Assembly: GCA_964017235.1 (NCBI GenBank)
Contig: OZ024927.1
Span: 21,099,160-21,163,159 of the forward strand
Reading direction: 5' to 3'
DNA length: 64,000 nucleotides
Origin: Sabellastarte sp. h YS-2021
Taxonomy: Eukaryota; Annelida; Polychaeta; Sabellida; Sabellidae
The number at the start of each line of letters is the position of its first letter. Within the stretch, counting starts at the first letter, position 1. Shown here piece by piece: positions 7,785 to 19,439 of this stretch. The notes under the pieces are model-generated. The model made no database searches. It saw nothing but the letters and a program-made list of their open reading frames with translations, and was not told where the DNA came from. Both the position numbers and the translations under genes were made by a program.

Positions 7785-10360
7785 ACTCATTTTGGTAGCT
7801 ATTACTCAGCTATCCAAAGAGCTACAGTTCTGCAACTTCACTATGTGGTAGATCACCCAAAAGTACGTGAATGACTTATTTAGAAGAAATTGCCTACCTG
7901 TAATACTTTTAGAGATAAAAGACATTTACTCATTTTAGTAGCTCTTGCTGAGCTATCAACTCACTTAGCTATTCACCTACACCTGCAAAAGCAAAAAAAA
8001 TATAAAGGACACAGGAAAGTAAGCTTTTGAAAAACTAGATGAATAACAAATGAAAAGATTTGCCTAACTTTGGTACTTGTGAAGATATTTGACATTTATT
8101 TCCATCATAATTTTGCTACAAATAAGAAAATAACTATTGCTCACTTATGACATGCAATGGAACCCCAAACGATATGCCATCTTATAGTTAAGGAAAAAGT
8201 AGCTGAACAAATTATTTTAGGAAAATCCTGTAACTGCACTAGTTTTTGAGTTACAATGGATTTACTCAACAGTCACAATTTCAAAGTAGCTATTACTCAG
8301 CTGTCCAGTGTGCAACAGGTTTGCAGCTTTACTATCTGATAGCTCATCAAAAACTAGATGAATAACATATTTGAAAATATTTCCCTAACTTGAATACTTT
8401 TGAAGATATTTGAAATTTACTTATGTTGTTATTTTGCTACAAATAAGAAAATAGCTATTACTCACTTATGGCATGCAACAGAACCCCAAACTATATGCCA
8501 TCTTATAGTTAAGGACAAAGTAGCTGAACAACATATTTTAGGAAAATACTCTAACTGCACTAGTTTTGGAGTTACAATGGATTTACTCAACAGCCACAAT
8601 TTCAAAGTAGCTATTACTCAGCTGTCCAGTGTGCAACAGGTCTGCAGCTTTACTATCTGAGAACTCATCCAAAACTAGATGAATAACATATTTGAAAATA
8701 TTTCCCTAACTTGAACACTTTTGAAGATATTTGAAATTTACTTATGTTGTAATTTTGCTACAAATAAGAAAATAGCTATTACTCACTTATGGCACGCAAC
8801 AGAACCCCAAACTATATGCCATCTTATAGTTAAGGAAAAAGTGGCTGAATAACATATTTTAGGAAAATACTGTAACTGCAATAGTTTTGGAGTTACAATG
8901 GATTTACTCAACAGTCACAGTTTCAAAGTAGCTATTACTCAGCTATCCAATGTGCAACAGGTCTGAAACTGTACTATGTGATAGCTTACCAAAAACTAGA
9001 TGAATAACATATTTGAAAAGAATTCCCTAATTTTAATGATTTTGAAGATATTTGAAATTTACTCATGTCGTTATTTTGCTTCAAATAAGGAAATAGCTAT
9101 TACTAACTTATGGCATGCAATAGAATCCCAAACTGTATGCCATGTTATAGTTAATGACAAAGTAGCTGAATAACATATTTTAGGAAAATACTCTAACTGC
9201 AATAGTTTTGGAGTTACAATGGATTAACTCAACAGTCACAATTTCAAAGTAGCTATTACTCAGCTATCCAATGTGCAACAGGTCTGAAACTTTACTATGT
9301 GATAGCTTACCAAAAACTAGATGAATAACATATTTGAAAAGAATTCCCTAACTTTAATACTTTTGAAGATATTTGACATTTACTGATGTCATTACTTTGC
9401 TACAAATAAGAAAATAGCTATTACTCACTTATGGCGTGCAATAGAACCCCAAACTATATGGCATCTTATAATTAAGGACAAAGTAGCTGAACAACATATT
9501 TTAGGAAAATACTCTAACTGCACTAATTTTGTAGTTACAATGGATTTACTCAACTGTAGAATTTCAAAGTAGCTATTACTCAGCTATCCAATGTGCAACA
9601 GATCTGAAACTTTACTATGTGATAGCTTATCAAAAAGTAGATGAATAACATATTTCAAAAGAATTCCCTAACTTTAATACTTTTGAAGATATTTGACATT
9701 TACTTATGTCATTATTTTGCTACAAATAAGAAAATAGCTATTACTCACTTATGGCATGCAATAGGACCCCAAACTATATGCCATCTTATAGTTAAGGACA
9801 AAGTAGCTGAACAACCTATTTTAGGAAAATACTCTAACTGTACTAGTTTTGGAGTTACAATGGATTTACTCAACTGTAGAATTTCAAAGTAGCTATTACT
9901 CAGCTATCCAATGTGCAACAGATCTGAAACTTTACTACGTGATGGCTTATCAAAAAGTAGATGAACAACATATTTGAAAAGAATTCCCCAACTTTAATAC
10001 TTTTGAAGATATTTGACATTTACTTATGTCATTATTTTGCTACAAATAAGAAAATAGCTATTACTCACTTATGGCATGCAATAGGACCCCAAACTATGTA
10101 CCATGTTATAGCTAAGGACAAAGTAACTGAACAACATATTTGAAGAAAAAGTTGTAACTGCAATAGTTTTTGAGTTATGAGCCCTTTACTCCAAGTAGCT
10201 AAGATTGCTATTACTCACTTATCTTTAGGCCTAAGTCCATAAAACCCAAAAAATTTTCGAGGGCGTGAAAATTCATTGGGACAATTAATTTACAAAAAAT
10301 CTGTAGCTGTAGTAGTTTTGGAGAAATCTGCGTGACTAACTAACGCACACACGCACACAC
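7785..10360 (+). repeat. Tandem array, unit about 321 bp, seven copies
   Basis: The marker GAAGATATTTGAAATTTAC (and variants) recurs near 8401, 8722, 9045, 9366, 9686 and 10005, with an earlier degenerate copy near 8090. Each unit carries GTAGCTATTACTCAG...CAGGTCTG and CTATATGCCATCTTATAGTTAAGG. The short frames inside it (8400-8660, 9641-9892, 9961-10143) are by-products of the repeat and not genes. The second DIRS element lies against its left end. Related units occur at 43.3, 44.6 and 51.1-53.1 kb. Confidence 0.9.
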
Positions 10361-10410
10361 AGGCATCATTTCATAATCTCCCTCCCGGGCTAAAGCCTGG
10401 CGGGAGAAAA
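10361..10410 (+). repeat. GC-rich terminal hairpin after the 321-bp array
   Basis: A short CGCACACACGCACACACAGG tract (about 10344-10363) precedes a hairpin at 10382-10406 with arms CTCCCG and CGGGAG. This is then followed by AT-rich DNA. Array, simple repeat, hairpin, end is the layout of pearl/HINE-like non-autonomous elements. Confidence 0.55.
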
Positions 10411-10539
10411 TAAAATCTACATCAGCTAAATTTACCAAATACAACTCACTATAAAAAATCAATTTGATGTGTACTATTCGACACAAAACAATCTCTTAGA
10501 TAAGCACACTGTCTATAATTAATTTAAGATTATAGAAAA

Positions 10540-12000
10540 ATTACATAAAAATAACATCAGAGATGCCCGTACCCCACAGCCTGGGGAAATAGTTTTCAAC
10601 ACCATGACATATAGAAGTAGTGAAACAGTAAAAAGACCGGGATACTTTCAGTGCAGTGTCACTTATATAAAGGTCCAAATAATGTTAAAGTAGAGAAAAT
10701 AACATCTAAGAGAAAGAAAATGTACGTAAAGATAAAGTACTAAAACAAGACAATTCAATAGCAAGATGACAGCATTAATCAGTAAACTAAAAAATATGAA
10801 GCTGTAAAATTTATTAATTGGAGAATAGCTGTCAATGGAAATAGCATAATTATGTAAAAGTGTATAATATATAATAATCAGTTGCAACAATCCATATATC
10901 TTTGTCATAAGAGAAAGATGTCTCAAATATGGCAGCTGAACACACTTCGGCAGAGCAAAAAGGTTACACCATGATGCACACCTACATTTACATACACCCC
11001 ACAACCAATGTCCTTAACAAGGGTAAACCTTCACCTTATGGAATCCAAGAAATAGCCCAAACAAGATTTTAAATGCATGGTCACTATAACAAGGTCAAAG
11101 GTCAAATCAAGATCACAGAATGATGTTGCACACTTACAACCCATAACCAATATCCCTACCAAGTATCAACTTCCTACACCTTACGGTTTCCAAGATATAG
11201 CCCAGACAAGATTTTATAGGTCAAGGTCACTACGGCAAGGTCAAAGGTCAAATCAAGGTTACACCATGACGTTGCACACCTACAAGACCCCACCAATGTC
11301 CCGAACAAGTATCAACTTCCTATACCTTACAGTTTCTGAGATATCACCAGGACAAGATTTTATAGGTCAAGGTCACTATGGCATGGTCAAAGGTCAAATT
11401 AAAGTCAGACCAGGACGCTGCACACCTACACCCACTAACCAATGTCCCTACCAAGTATCAACTTCCTACACCCTACGGTTTCCGAGATAAAGCCTAGACA
11501 AGATTTTATAGGTCAAGGTCACTATGACAAGCTCAGAGGTCAAATCAAGGTCAAAACATGACGTTGCATACCTACACCCCCTAACCAATCTCCCTATCAG
11601 TATAAACTTCCTACACCTTATGGTTTCAGAGTAATAGCCGAGACAAGATTTTATAGATCAAGGTCAATACGGCAAAGTCAAAGGTCAAATCAAGGTCAGA
11701 CCATGCGTTGCACAACTACTACCCCTAACCAATGTCCCTACCAAGTATCAACTTCCTATACCTTATGGTTTGTGAGATATAACCCGAACACGATTTTATA
11801 GGTCAAGGTCACTATGGCAAGGTCAAATCAAGATCACACCATGACGTTGCACACCTACACCTCCTAACCAATGTCCTACCAAGTATCAACTTCCTACACT
11901 TTACAGTTTCTGAAATACAGCCCGGACAAACTTTTTCCCGCCACCCACTAATACAGACACCATGGGGGAAAACAATATCCCGATGGCCCTTAAGGGCTGT
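10540..12000 (+). repeat. Dispersed non-autonomous element (family R2, copy A) with 145-bp internal array
   Basis: The left module (10555-10990, including CAGAGATGCCCGTACCCCACAG) recurs at 38935-39330 and 50595-50915, and in part at 53690-53790. The right module is an array of about 145-bp units with CAAGGTCAAAGGTCAAATCA and CAACTTCCTACACCTTACGG from about 11040 to 11930. The end contains CCATGGGGGAAAACAATATCCC. Exact AGGTCAAAGGTCA occurs at 11092-11104 and 11238-11250. It probably moves by trans-acting enzymes; no protein is encoded. Confidence 0.75.
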
Positions 12001-12707
12001 GAGGTAAAAATCTAAAATTTTATTTTAAGTATTTGGATTTTTACATAGTACATATAATTTGTTGATCTAAATGATTCAAGTACAAGTCACCATCATGTGA
12101 CTTCTCACAAGATTTTCAAACTCAAGGTCACTACGGCAAGGTCAAAGGTCAAATCAAGATCACACCATGACGTTGCACACCTACACCTCCTAACCAATGT
12201 CCCTACCAAGTATCAACTTCCTACACTTTACAGTTTCTGAGATACACCATCATGTGACTTCTCAGTTGAAAGTACACAAATTACAAATTGAGACTTTTTT
12301 TACAGAATTAAGGTAATTTATAATTCATTTTTTTAAAGTTATTTGGTTAATTTAAGGCATCTGTCTAATCACACTTCTGTCTACATTTCCTGCTTAAATC
12401 AAATGTCTCAATCCCACTAAAATCTTTCAACCCAAACTCTGGCCTCCCAAAATTCTCCTATACAAAAGCTAGTTTTCTAAACATCCATTAGTTTTGAAGT
12501 TTAAACCCAACAACAAAAGTATCATGTTTCCCTTATCACAGATTTGGATTAAATTAGATGCTATGGGGCTTGTCTCAGTAATATCACCCTACCAGAACAT
12601 ACTCTTTCCCAACTCATGAATCATGACACAATTTAGGCATGGGCATTGGCCTTCTTTATTAAAAATTACCAGCAAGGCAATAAAGGTTTAAACACCATCA
12701 TAATTAC
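12001..12707. other. AT-rich DNA with a fragment of the 145-bp repeat
   Basis: 12110-12245 is one more unit of the 145-bp repeat, including exact AGGTCAAAGGTCA at 12139-12151. The phrase CACCATCATGTGACTTCTCA occurs on both sides of it (near 12087 and 12244), as if the unit were inserted or duplicated there. From 12246 to 12707 I see no exon or repeat I can name. If the lipid transfer gene continues, this is intron. Confidence 0.5.
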
Positions 12708-12859
12708 CAGAGTAGTACTGATGTTGTACATTCTGAATGCTCTCTTGAAACAGGCCTCGGCACTGATGATATCAAAATTGTGTCTTCTGAACAGCTGAAC
12801 ATGTGCTTTAATGAAAGCACGATTCTCCAGGTTCAGTTCAAAGAACATGGTTACTGGGG
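12708..12859 (-). CDS. LLTP gene, last exon visible
   Basis: The acceptor is TTCTTTGTTTCAG and the donor GTAATT. It completes the split codon as Ser and continues PVTMFFELNLENRAFIKAHV and then AEACFKRAFRMYNISTT, ending in phase 0. It contains alternating hydrophobic (beta-like) stretches. No further exon is recognisable between 12707 and 7785, so the rest of the gene is either left of the repeat block or outside the window. Confidence 0.7.
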
Positions 12860-13589
12860 CTGAAACAAAGAACACTTACTTCTTGGTTTATGACCGTTGT
12901 TTTATACAGGGTATAAGGATACATTGTTGATGTTATGAAGAAACTCTTCGGTGATTTATTGAGAAAGCTTACACAGTTAGGTAAGTTTAAACTAATACAA
13001 GTATTACACAATTTTGAATTTATTGTTGCATCATAACAAGAAATGTTGTTTCAAGCAAGACCTTTTTTTGTTGCCTTAAAACAGCATAAACAGTATTTTT
13101 GTTTTCTCACAAAAAAAAAATTTTGTTTGTCCTTGCAGATGAATTTAATTTAAAACAAACGTGGGAAAAACAAGGACAGCAAACCCCACTTCAAGGTTTT
13201 AACAAAGTAGTCCATAGTAAATAAGTGATGCTTAGTTGTTCACTACACAGTCAAATGACATCAGTTTTCTTATTTTAATTTTTAATCAGACAATTAATCA
13301 TGGAGTTACATATAACACATATGTGGCAAATGGCCCTGTCTCATAATGATAAAAGATCCTTAAAAAACTTCTTGAGCCAGATGGTATTTTGGATCGTCAT
13401 CAAATCATCTGTTATTGTACCAGAGTCTACATTTTCTAAAAGATTTATCAAAATATATGAATCAGTTTACCATATATCTTCAAACAAAACTATCACACAA
13501 TACATCATTTGACACATAAATAGGTCAAATTGTGGAGTTTACTTTTGTTGGCCAGAATATACCTGACAAATTGTCAAAGGTAAACTTAC
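12860..13589. other. Intron, no recognisable feature
   Basis: AT-rich unique-looking sequence. The frame at 13300-13512 has no family resemblance. Confidence 0.5.
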
Positions 13590-13774
13590 AAAAGTGCATG
13601 TGCACAAAATTGATCATCTCTAACCCAAACTTGGCTCCTATAAAGTTATTGCCAACTTTCTTTTCCCAGTTGAAGTCAGGAAAGTCCAATCTTCTGTCAA
13701 GTGTGAACCTGTCAATGAGGTCACAGAGTGCAGATCTCTTCTTCCTCAGGTGTTCTGCAGTCTGTGGGTCTTTA
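13590..13774 (-). CDS. LLTP gene, exon after the helical arch (KKRS / FNWEKKVG)
   Basis: The acceptor is TGGTATTTAATAG and the donor a consensus GTAAGT. It has one leading base, 61 codons and one trailing base. It contains HLRKKRSALCDLIDRF and FPDFNWEKKVGNNFIGAKFG. KKRS looks like a dibasic stretch that could be a processing site (inference). The aromatic/Gly-rich part suggests beta strands. It does not resemble the MTP or vitellogenin C-terminal parts I know. Confidence 0.72.
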
Positions 13775-14291
13775 CTATTAAATACCACATGGAATATATA
13801 ATCAAAATGCTAGATTACAAAATTTACACAAAGCATATTTCATTCAGCATCTGTCCCCATAATATTTTCAGTTATTTTGAATAGGCTGCAAAATCTTTTT
13901 TGGATAAATAAACAATTTATTCAGTTCTAAAATATTTCTGTATTTCTAATGAGTAAGAATCATACTAACAATACAACTGTATTCATAAAACAACAGAGTA
14001 AAATTGAGAAAAATATTCAATATCAATAGAGCTTGTTCAAAACTAAAATACACAACACAAAATCAGAAATATTAACCAACACTGTATGTATTATCTTGTA
14101 TGAAACGTTTTCTCTTGCATACCTACCATATATTTATTTAACATATGTTTTAGTAACTGGAGACCAAAGTAATATTCCGTAAGTATGATCAAATGTCCGA
14201 ATTTAACTTAAATAATACCAATACAACTATCTCTGATTCAATAAAAAGCAATGTATCTTGTTCCTGGTACTTGGGTAAATTAACTAAACTT
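13775..14291. other. Intron, AT-rich flank of the DIRS insertion
   Basis: No exon, repeat or RNA gene is recognised here. It ends where the left terminal repeat of the DIRS copy starts. Confidence 0.5.
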
Positions 14292-14412
14292 GAAAATTTT
14301 AATTACTTAAATGTAGCTTACCATGTGGAACTGAATGCTATCTCGGGAGGCTGCAGGCATCCGGCCAACGTCCAAGAAAAATAGACGTCTAGTATTGACC
14401 GAATCCCCCTGT
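14292..14412 (+). repeat. Left inverted terminal repeat of DIRS copy
   Basis: It pairs with 21510-21620 at roughly 90% identity over about 95 bp, judged by eye. The outermost 25 bp (GAAAATTTTAATTAC...) are not in the partner end; they do appear, inverted, in the internal complementary region, which is how the boundary was set. Confidence 0.85.
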
Positions 14413-14526
14413 GATGAGAGTGTACCATAACGGTGTAATCCCGCGAATTCACCCTTCTTCTCTCATTGTAAATTTGGCCAATATCCCCTCAGCTGGAATA
14501 CAGCGGGGAGGCAGGGTGGGACTCTC

Positions 14527-14631
14527 TTCAGTTCCACATGGTAAGCTTGTAGCTTATAAAAGCTACATTTAGGTAATTAAAATTTTCTATTTTATTGCGC
14601 TAAAATAGCTTATCATGTGGAACTGAATGCT
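14527..14631 (+). repeat. Internal complementary region (ICR) of DIRS copy
   Basis: It joins an inverted copy of the left end (TTCAGTTCCACATGGTAAGC ... GGTAATTAAAATTTT) directly to a copy of the right end (TTTTATTGCGCTAAAATAGC ... TATCATGTGGAACTGAATGC). In the DIRS-1 model the ICR templates the join of the two ends during circle formation. An extra segment of about 17 nt (near 14553-14570) sits in the left-end part. Confidence 0.85.
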
Positions 14632-15390
14632 GAATCCAACCGTCCGGTGGAGGGATTACAGCTGAGACTGGAAGTATAATGAATTTTTCTTGGATTTGAA
14701 TAAAATAATAAATAAAATGAATATTTGAAAAACCAGTCTGAGTCCCACTTACAGCGCCCCAATTTTGAAAATCGGACCTGTAAGAAGCAAAAAACTAGAA
14801 GATTAATGAATGACAGTACCAATACTGTGTGGATGTTTTGATAGAAGGGTTAAGTGCAGCCGTGCTCACTTAGCGGGTAGAGGCCCAAGGGCTTCACTGT
14901 CATGAATACAAGCCCAGGGCTCGAAATCTCATTAACTTGCCACCCTAAAAATGAGATACCATACACTGAGTAAAACTTAATACATTATACAATTAAATAC
15001 AGTAATGATAGATAAGAGACCTTACCATAACATCCTGAGGAGGTAACCAATACCTAGACCCTGGAATTAGACTCCTGAAGACTTGACTGCAGCGGATGAA
15101 TTCTTTTCTTCACCAGGCGTGGAGGTTGAGATGTTGTGGATTGCTGTGAAAAACATAGTTATGGGACTGTTTGAGAAGAGTTCTTGACACTGGTAGATAA
15201 AGTGGGATCTCTGTTGCGAGCTGCACTAGGTCCCAAAACCAGGGCATCCCTAGCCAGACTGGGTCTATTACAATGATCAGACAACTAGATTGCCGGACTT
15301 TTTGGATCACCCTGTGAAGGAGAGCCATGGGAGGGTAAGCATAAGCAGTGAGACCCGACCAGTTTATGTTCAGAGGATCTATGTCCCAAC

Positions 15391-17651
15391 CAGGCCTGAG
15401 CACAATGTATTCGTATTCATAAGTATTCAAATACATTTTTAATAGTATTCATATTTGAATACTTTTGTAAAAAATGCAAATTATTCATATTCAAATACAT
15501 TTCAAAAGTATTCATATTCATGAATACTTTTATGAATACATTTAATATTTTTATTTTTTGTTGATTTTTTCACCCTGCATTGAGACAAATTTTAGATATA
15601 AATATGAAATTTGCCTATCATTATGTGCCTAACAAGACATATTTAATAAATACTTTTAGTCAGTAAAATTAATGTTGTATAAATAATAATGACAGTGTCA
15701 TGTTGGAACAAAATAGTTAGGATTATAACTTCTACTCTTACATCTCATAAATGCAATTTGTTTGTGTGATTAACTTTTATATTGATAAATGATTTCATGT
15801 GTGTTTTAATCCACATTGGTTTTTACAATGTAGTTTTATCTTATTATAAAATTCATGAAATTATAAACACTAAGCTACCTACCTTAAAATGACAATTGTG
15901 TTTGTCTCTGCTACATTAGGGGATTAACTTAGATGTGTTTCAATACCAGTGTCATTTGTCATGTATGAGTAATTCTTAGGCAAACTTATGTGACACCTAT
16001 TGTGACAGTCTTTTAGCAGTAGTAATCCCATCATAAAGATTTCCAAAACAATGGCTATCTCTGTTAAATACAAGATGTTTAGGGGTTTACTTGAATTTCG
16101 CCCCCATCAGTTTTGCCACCAAAATAATTTGGGCATCAATTTCGCCCCCAGCAATTTTGCCCCCATTTTAAAGTAGGACATTTCGCCACAAAATATTTTT
16201 TACTTAAAATGGACAAATTGTGATGCATAACACCTTACTAAGTTAAATCACAAAGAAGTGAATCTATAGGAATGGCTTCTTATGTTAGGCTTTGGGATTA
16301 GCATTATCAGATGTTTATACATTGACTTGCCTTGTGCATCAAAGCAAAACTATTATGAAGTGAAACCCTTTGACTTATATTACATGTGGCTTCTTTTTGT
16401 TATATTAGGTGTAGCTCCACTGTCTTTGAACTATTTTTTTCAATCAAAGAACAGTTTGGCCATTATTCTTTTTACTACACAAAAGCAAATTGTGTATGAA
16501 AAGAAAACAAAAGTGTAATTGTAATTAATTCCATCTTTGAAATGGGAACACTTGAAATTGTAATTGGGATTAACACTACAGGAGACATTATTAAGAATTC
16601 TTGGACCAAATTCCTTTTCAAATGTGCTCTGGCTAATGTTAGTAGCAAGATTTAAAAAGCCTGAGTATAGATTAAAGCATAAGACTATTTTAATTCACAC
16701 CTGTATAAATTACTAAAGATTACTAAAGAATGTTTGATTTTCTGGCTTCTGTTGGACATCTGATAGGACTGAATTAACAAGAATTTAGTCCATGTTGACT
16801 GGACAAATGATATACTAGTATAGTGTTAAACAAACTGTATTGAATTTGTAGTTGATGTTTGATGTTGTTAAATAGTTGTCAATAGTAATAAAATGGACCT
16901 TTTGACTTTTATTTGAGTGGATAAATTATATATTACCCGGTAGTATTGTGCTAACCAAATTGTATTAAGTTTAAAGTTGATGTTTGATGTTGTTAATTTA
17001 GTTTGACTACTTTGCACTGAAATAATAATTGTGTACATGTTTTATATGTGTTAATAAAATGTATATTTTCACTTTGTTGAGTAATATATACTGTCACTCA
17101 ATGTCTTAATAAATATGCATGTCAGAAAAAAATATATTTTGGGGGCGAAATGTCCTACTTTATAATGGAGGCAAAATTGCTGGGGGGCGAAATTGATGCC
17201 TAAAAAATTTTGGGGGTGAAATTGATGGTGGCGAAATTGATGGGGGCGAAATTGACGTACCCCTGTTTAGGGCACTAAGATGACCTTTTCAAAAAAAAAC
17301 TCTTTTGAGTAGTTCATGTTTATCATATTGAATATTCAGATCTTGGAGCAAAAATGAATTGTTGTCAAATATGATATCTGAACTATCATTTACTGAATTG
17401 TGCTTTCATGTTTGTATATTTTATTCAGAAAGGTAAATTATTAAGATTTATTAAAAATGATTGTATGAATTGGGGTTTAGTTAAAATGTATTAATAAATG
17501 TATTCATAAATGTATTCGAGTAATTTTCAAAAAGTATTTGTATTTGTATACTTTTGAAACTGATGTATTCGTATTCATATTCGTATTCATGGAAATGAAA
17601 AGTATTCATATTCGTATTCGAATACTCTTGAAAGTATTCACCCCAGGCCTG
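15391..17651. mobile_element. hAT-like non-autonomous transposon with 8-bp target duplication
   Basis: The ends are CAGGCCTG on both sides (an inverted, self-complementary octamer), flanked by GTCCCAAC at 15383-15390 and 17652-17659. An 8-bp duplication and CAGG termini fit the hAT superfamily. The subterminal 150 bp on both sides are packed with GTATTC/GAATAC words. No transposase frame is seen. A second element occupies 16081-17264. Confidence 0.8.
16081..17264. mobile_element. MITE-like element with long imperfect inverted repeats, nested in the hAT-like element
   Basis: The left end begins AGGGGT and the right end finishes ACCCCT. About 110-130 bp at each end are inverted copies rich in TTTCGCCCCCA / TGGGGGCGAAA. 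A 4-bp flank GTTT is present on both sides (16077-16080, 17265-17268). The interior is AT-rich and without a protein signal; the frame at 16282-16518 has no family resemblance. The superfamily is not determined. Confidence 0.72.
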
Positions 17652-19439
17652 GTCCCAACCATTTTGGTCTGGGACTGGAGATACGTACAGTGGAACTTTG
17701 TGGTTCAGGCGAGCGGCAAATAGATCTACATGAGGAGTGAACCACTTGTGACAGATCTGTTTGAACACCTGCGGATGCAGTGACCATTCTGTTGACTGAA
17801 CTTGGTTTGACCTGGACAGAAGGTCGGCCATCACATTCAGACATTATGCAATGTGTCTGGCTTTTACGGTTATCTGGTAATGATGGCACCAGGTCATGAT
17901 CTTCCACAGGAGAGCGCACATATCCGCTGAGTGGGTTCCTCCTTCTTTGTTTATGTAGGCTACTACTGTTGAATTGTCCGTAGCAACCAACATTGTTTGG
18001 TTTTGACACTGGTCCTTGAACCTTTGAAGGGCCAGAGAAACCGCCTTCAGCTCTAGAACATTTATGTGTAGCCATTTTATCCTGTCTGACCACAGACCCT
18101 TTGTAGAGGCTTGCTCTAAGTGAGCACCCCAGCCTTCGTTTGAGGCGTATGTAGGGAGTTGGTTTCTGTGGTCTTTGGGATGAAGGCGTGCACCTTTCAT
18201 CATGTTTATGGGATTCTGCCACCACTCTAGGCGTGCTGAAATGATTTCTGTCCAAGGAAGGAGGCTGTCCAACGACTGAGGATATCTCCCGTGCTCCTTG
18301 TGGTGAAACTGAAAGGGCCTCATGTGAAGACGTCCCTCCTGGACCATTTTCTCCATTGAGGCAAGCAACTCAATAAGCGACATCAAACATCTTGCAGTCA
18401 AACATGTTTTGACTTGAGTCATAGGATCAAATCCTAAAGTTTGAGCCATCTCTCTTGAGTGGGTTTTAGAAGGGCTGATTCTAGATGGTATTTATAGATC
18501 ACGAATGAAAACACTTGAGCTGGTTTTAGTTCATATTTCTCCTGATTTATTTTCCACCCTAAGGACTGGGTCAGATTTACCATTGTCTGAGTGTTCACTT
18601 GTGCTTCTTCGTGAGACTAGACACTGATAAGCCAGTCTTCCAGGTACTGGTGAAGTCTGATTCCCCTTGCCAGGGCCATCACCTTCACTTCTTTTATAAT
18701 CATTGTAAAGACCTGTGGGGCCATGGCTAGCCGGAAGGGAAGGGAGGTGAACTGGAACACTTGTGACTTGTGGCAAAACCTTTGGTACTTTCTTGAGTTT
18801 GGGTGGATGGGGATGTAAAGGTACCCATTAGGTACCTGATAAGTCTATTGACAACACCAATTCCCCTGGAATCAGAGAGGTTCTGATGGACTCTGGTGTT
18901 TCCATTTTGAACCTTTCTACAAGTAGGAAGTTGTTGAGCCTGCTTTGGTCTATTACCGGCCTCCACCTTTGGTGAGGCTTGGGGACTAGAAACAGGCAAC
19001 TCTAAAACCCGAGAGATTTTACATTTTCCACCCTTTCTATTGCGTTCTTTGACAGAAGTGACTGGATGCAAGAGGCCAGAGCTTGGTTTTTTGAAGGGCC
19101 TTGTCACCTGATTGAATCAGGGGAGCTCTGACTAAACTTGGTTTTGAGATGAATGGAAGAATGTAACCATTGGTGATAATGTTTAACACGTTGGATGAAC
19201 ATTTGTTTGCTAGCCAGTCTCTTCTGACAGAACGGAGGTGACCTCCTACTGGTGGACTGAGGGAGGCTTTTAAGGACTCATTGGGGGGAGTGATTTCCAC
19301 GCCCTTGTCCCCTTGAATGGGATTGAAAACGACCTCTTTTGTTGTTCGATTTCCCCCTACCTGAGGAAAACGAGTGGTTACTGCTTTAGCAGGAATTGCC
19401 CCCATAGGTGGGGACAACTAAAGGGCTTATTTTGTTAGG

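Larger units (their letters stand above)
15110..19417 (-). pseudogene. RT-RNase H relict of the decayed DIRS element, split by hAT insertion
   Basis: The remnants are homologous to the intact pol at 833-3139 and spread over several frames: 19037-19417 and 18727-19107 (RT 5' part), 17844-18449 (RNase H, including ATDNSTVVAYINKEGG), 17660-17834 (VDLFAARLNHKVPLYVSP), and 15110-15382 (INWSGLTAYAYPPMALL) beyond the hAT-like element. Many stops and frameshifts show long inactivity. The insertion point falls in the codons for G-W-D after SPVPDQN. Confidence 0.88.

Noticed and set aside
8400-10143. Three similar frames of 60-86 residues
   Set aside because: They are translations of the 321-bp non-coding satellite.
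7785-10360. CRISPR-like direct repeats
   Set aside because: Long contiguous satellite units without unique spacers, in animal DNA.
10663-11004. Minus-strand 113-residue hydrophobic ORF, similar to 50700-50951
   Set aside because: Part of the left module of dispersed family R2; present in non-coding copies with different frame breaks.
16282-16518. 78-residue hydrophobic ORF inside the nested element as a transposase or membrane protein
   Set aside because: No motif, AT-driven composition, and the element shows only MITE features.
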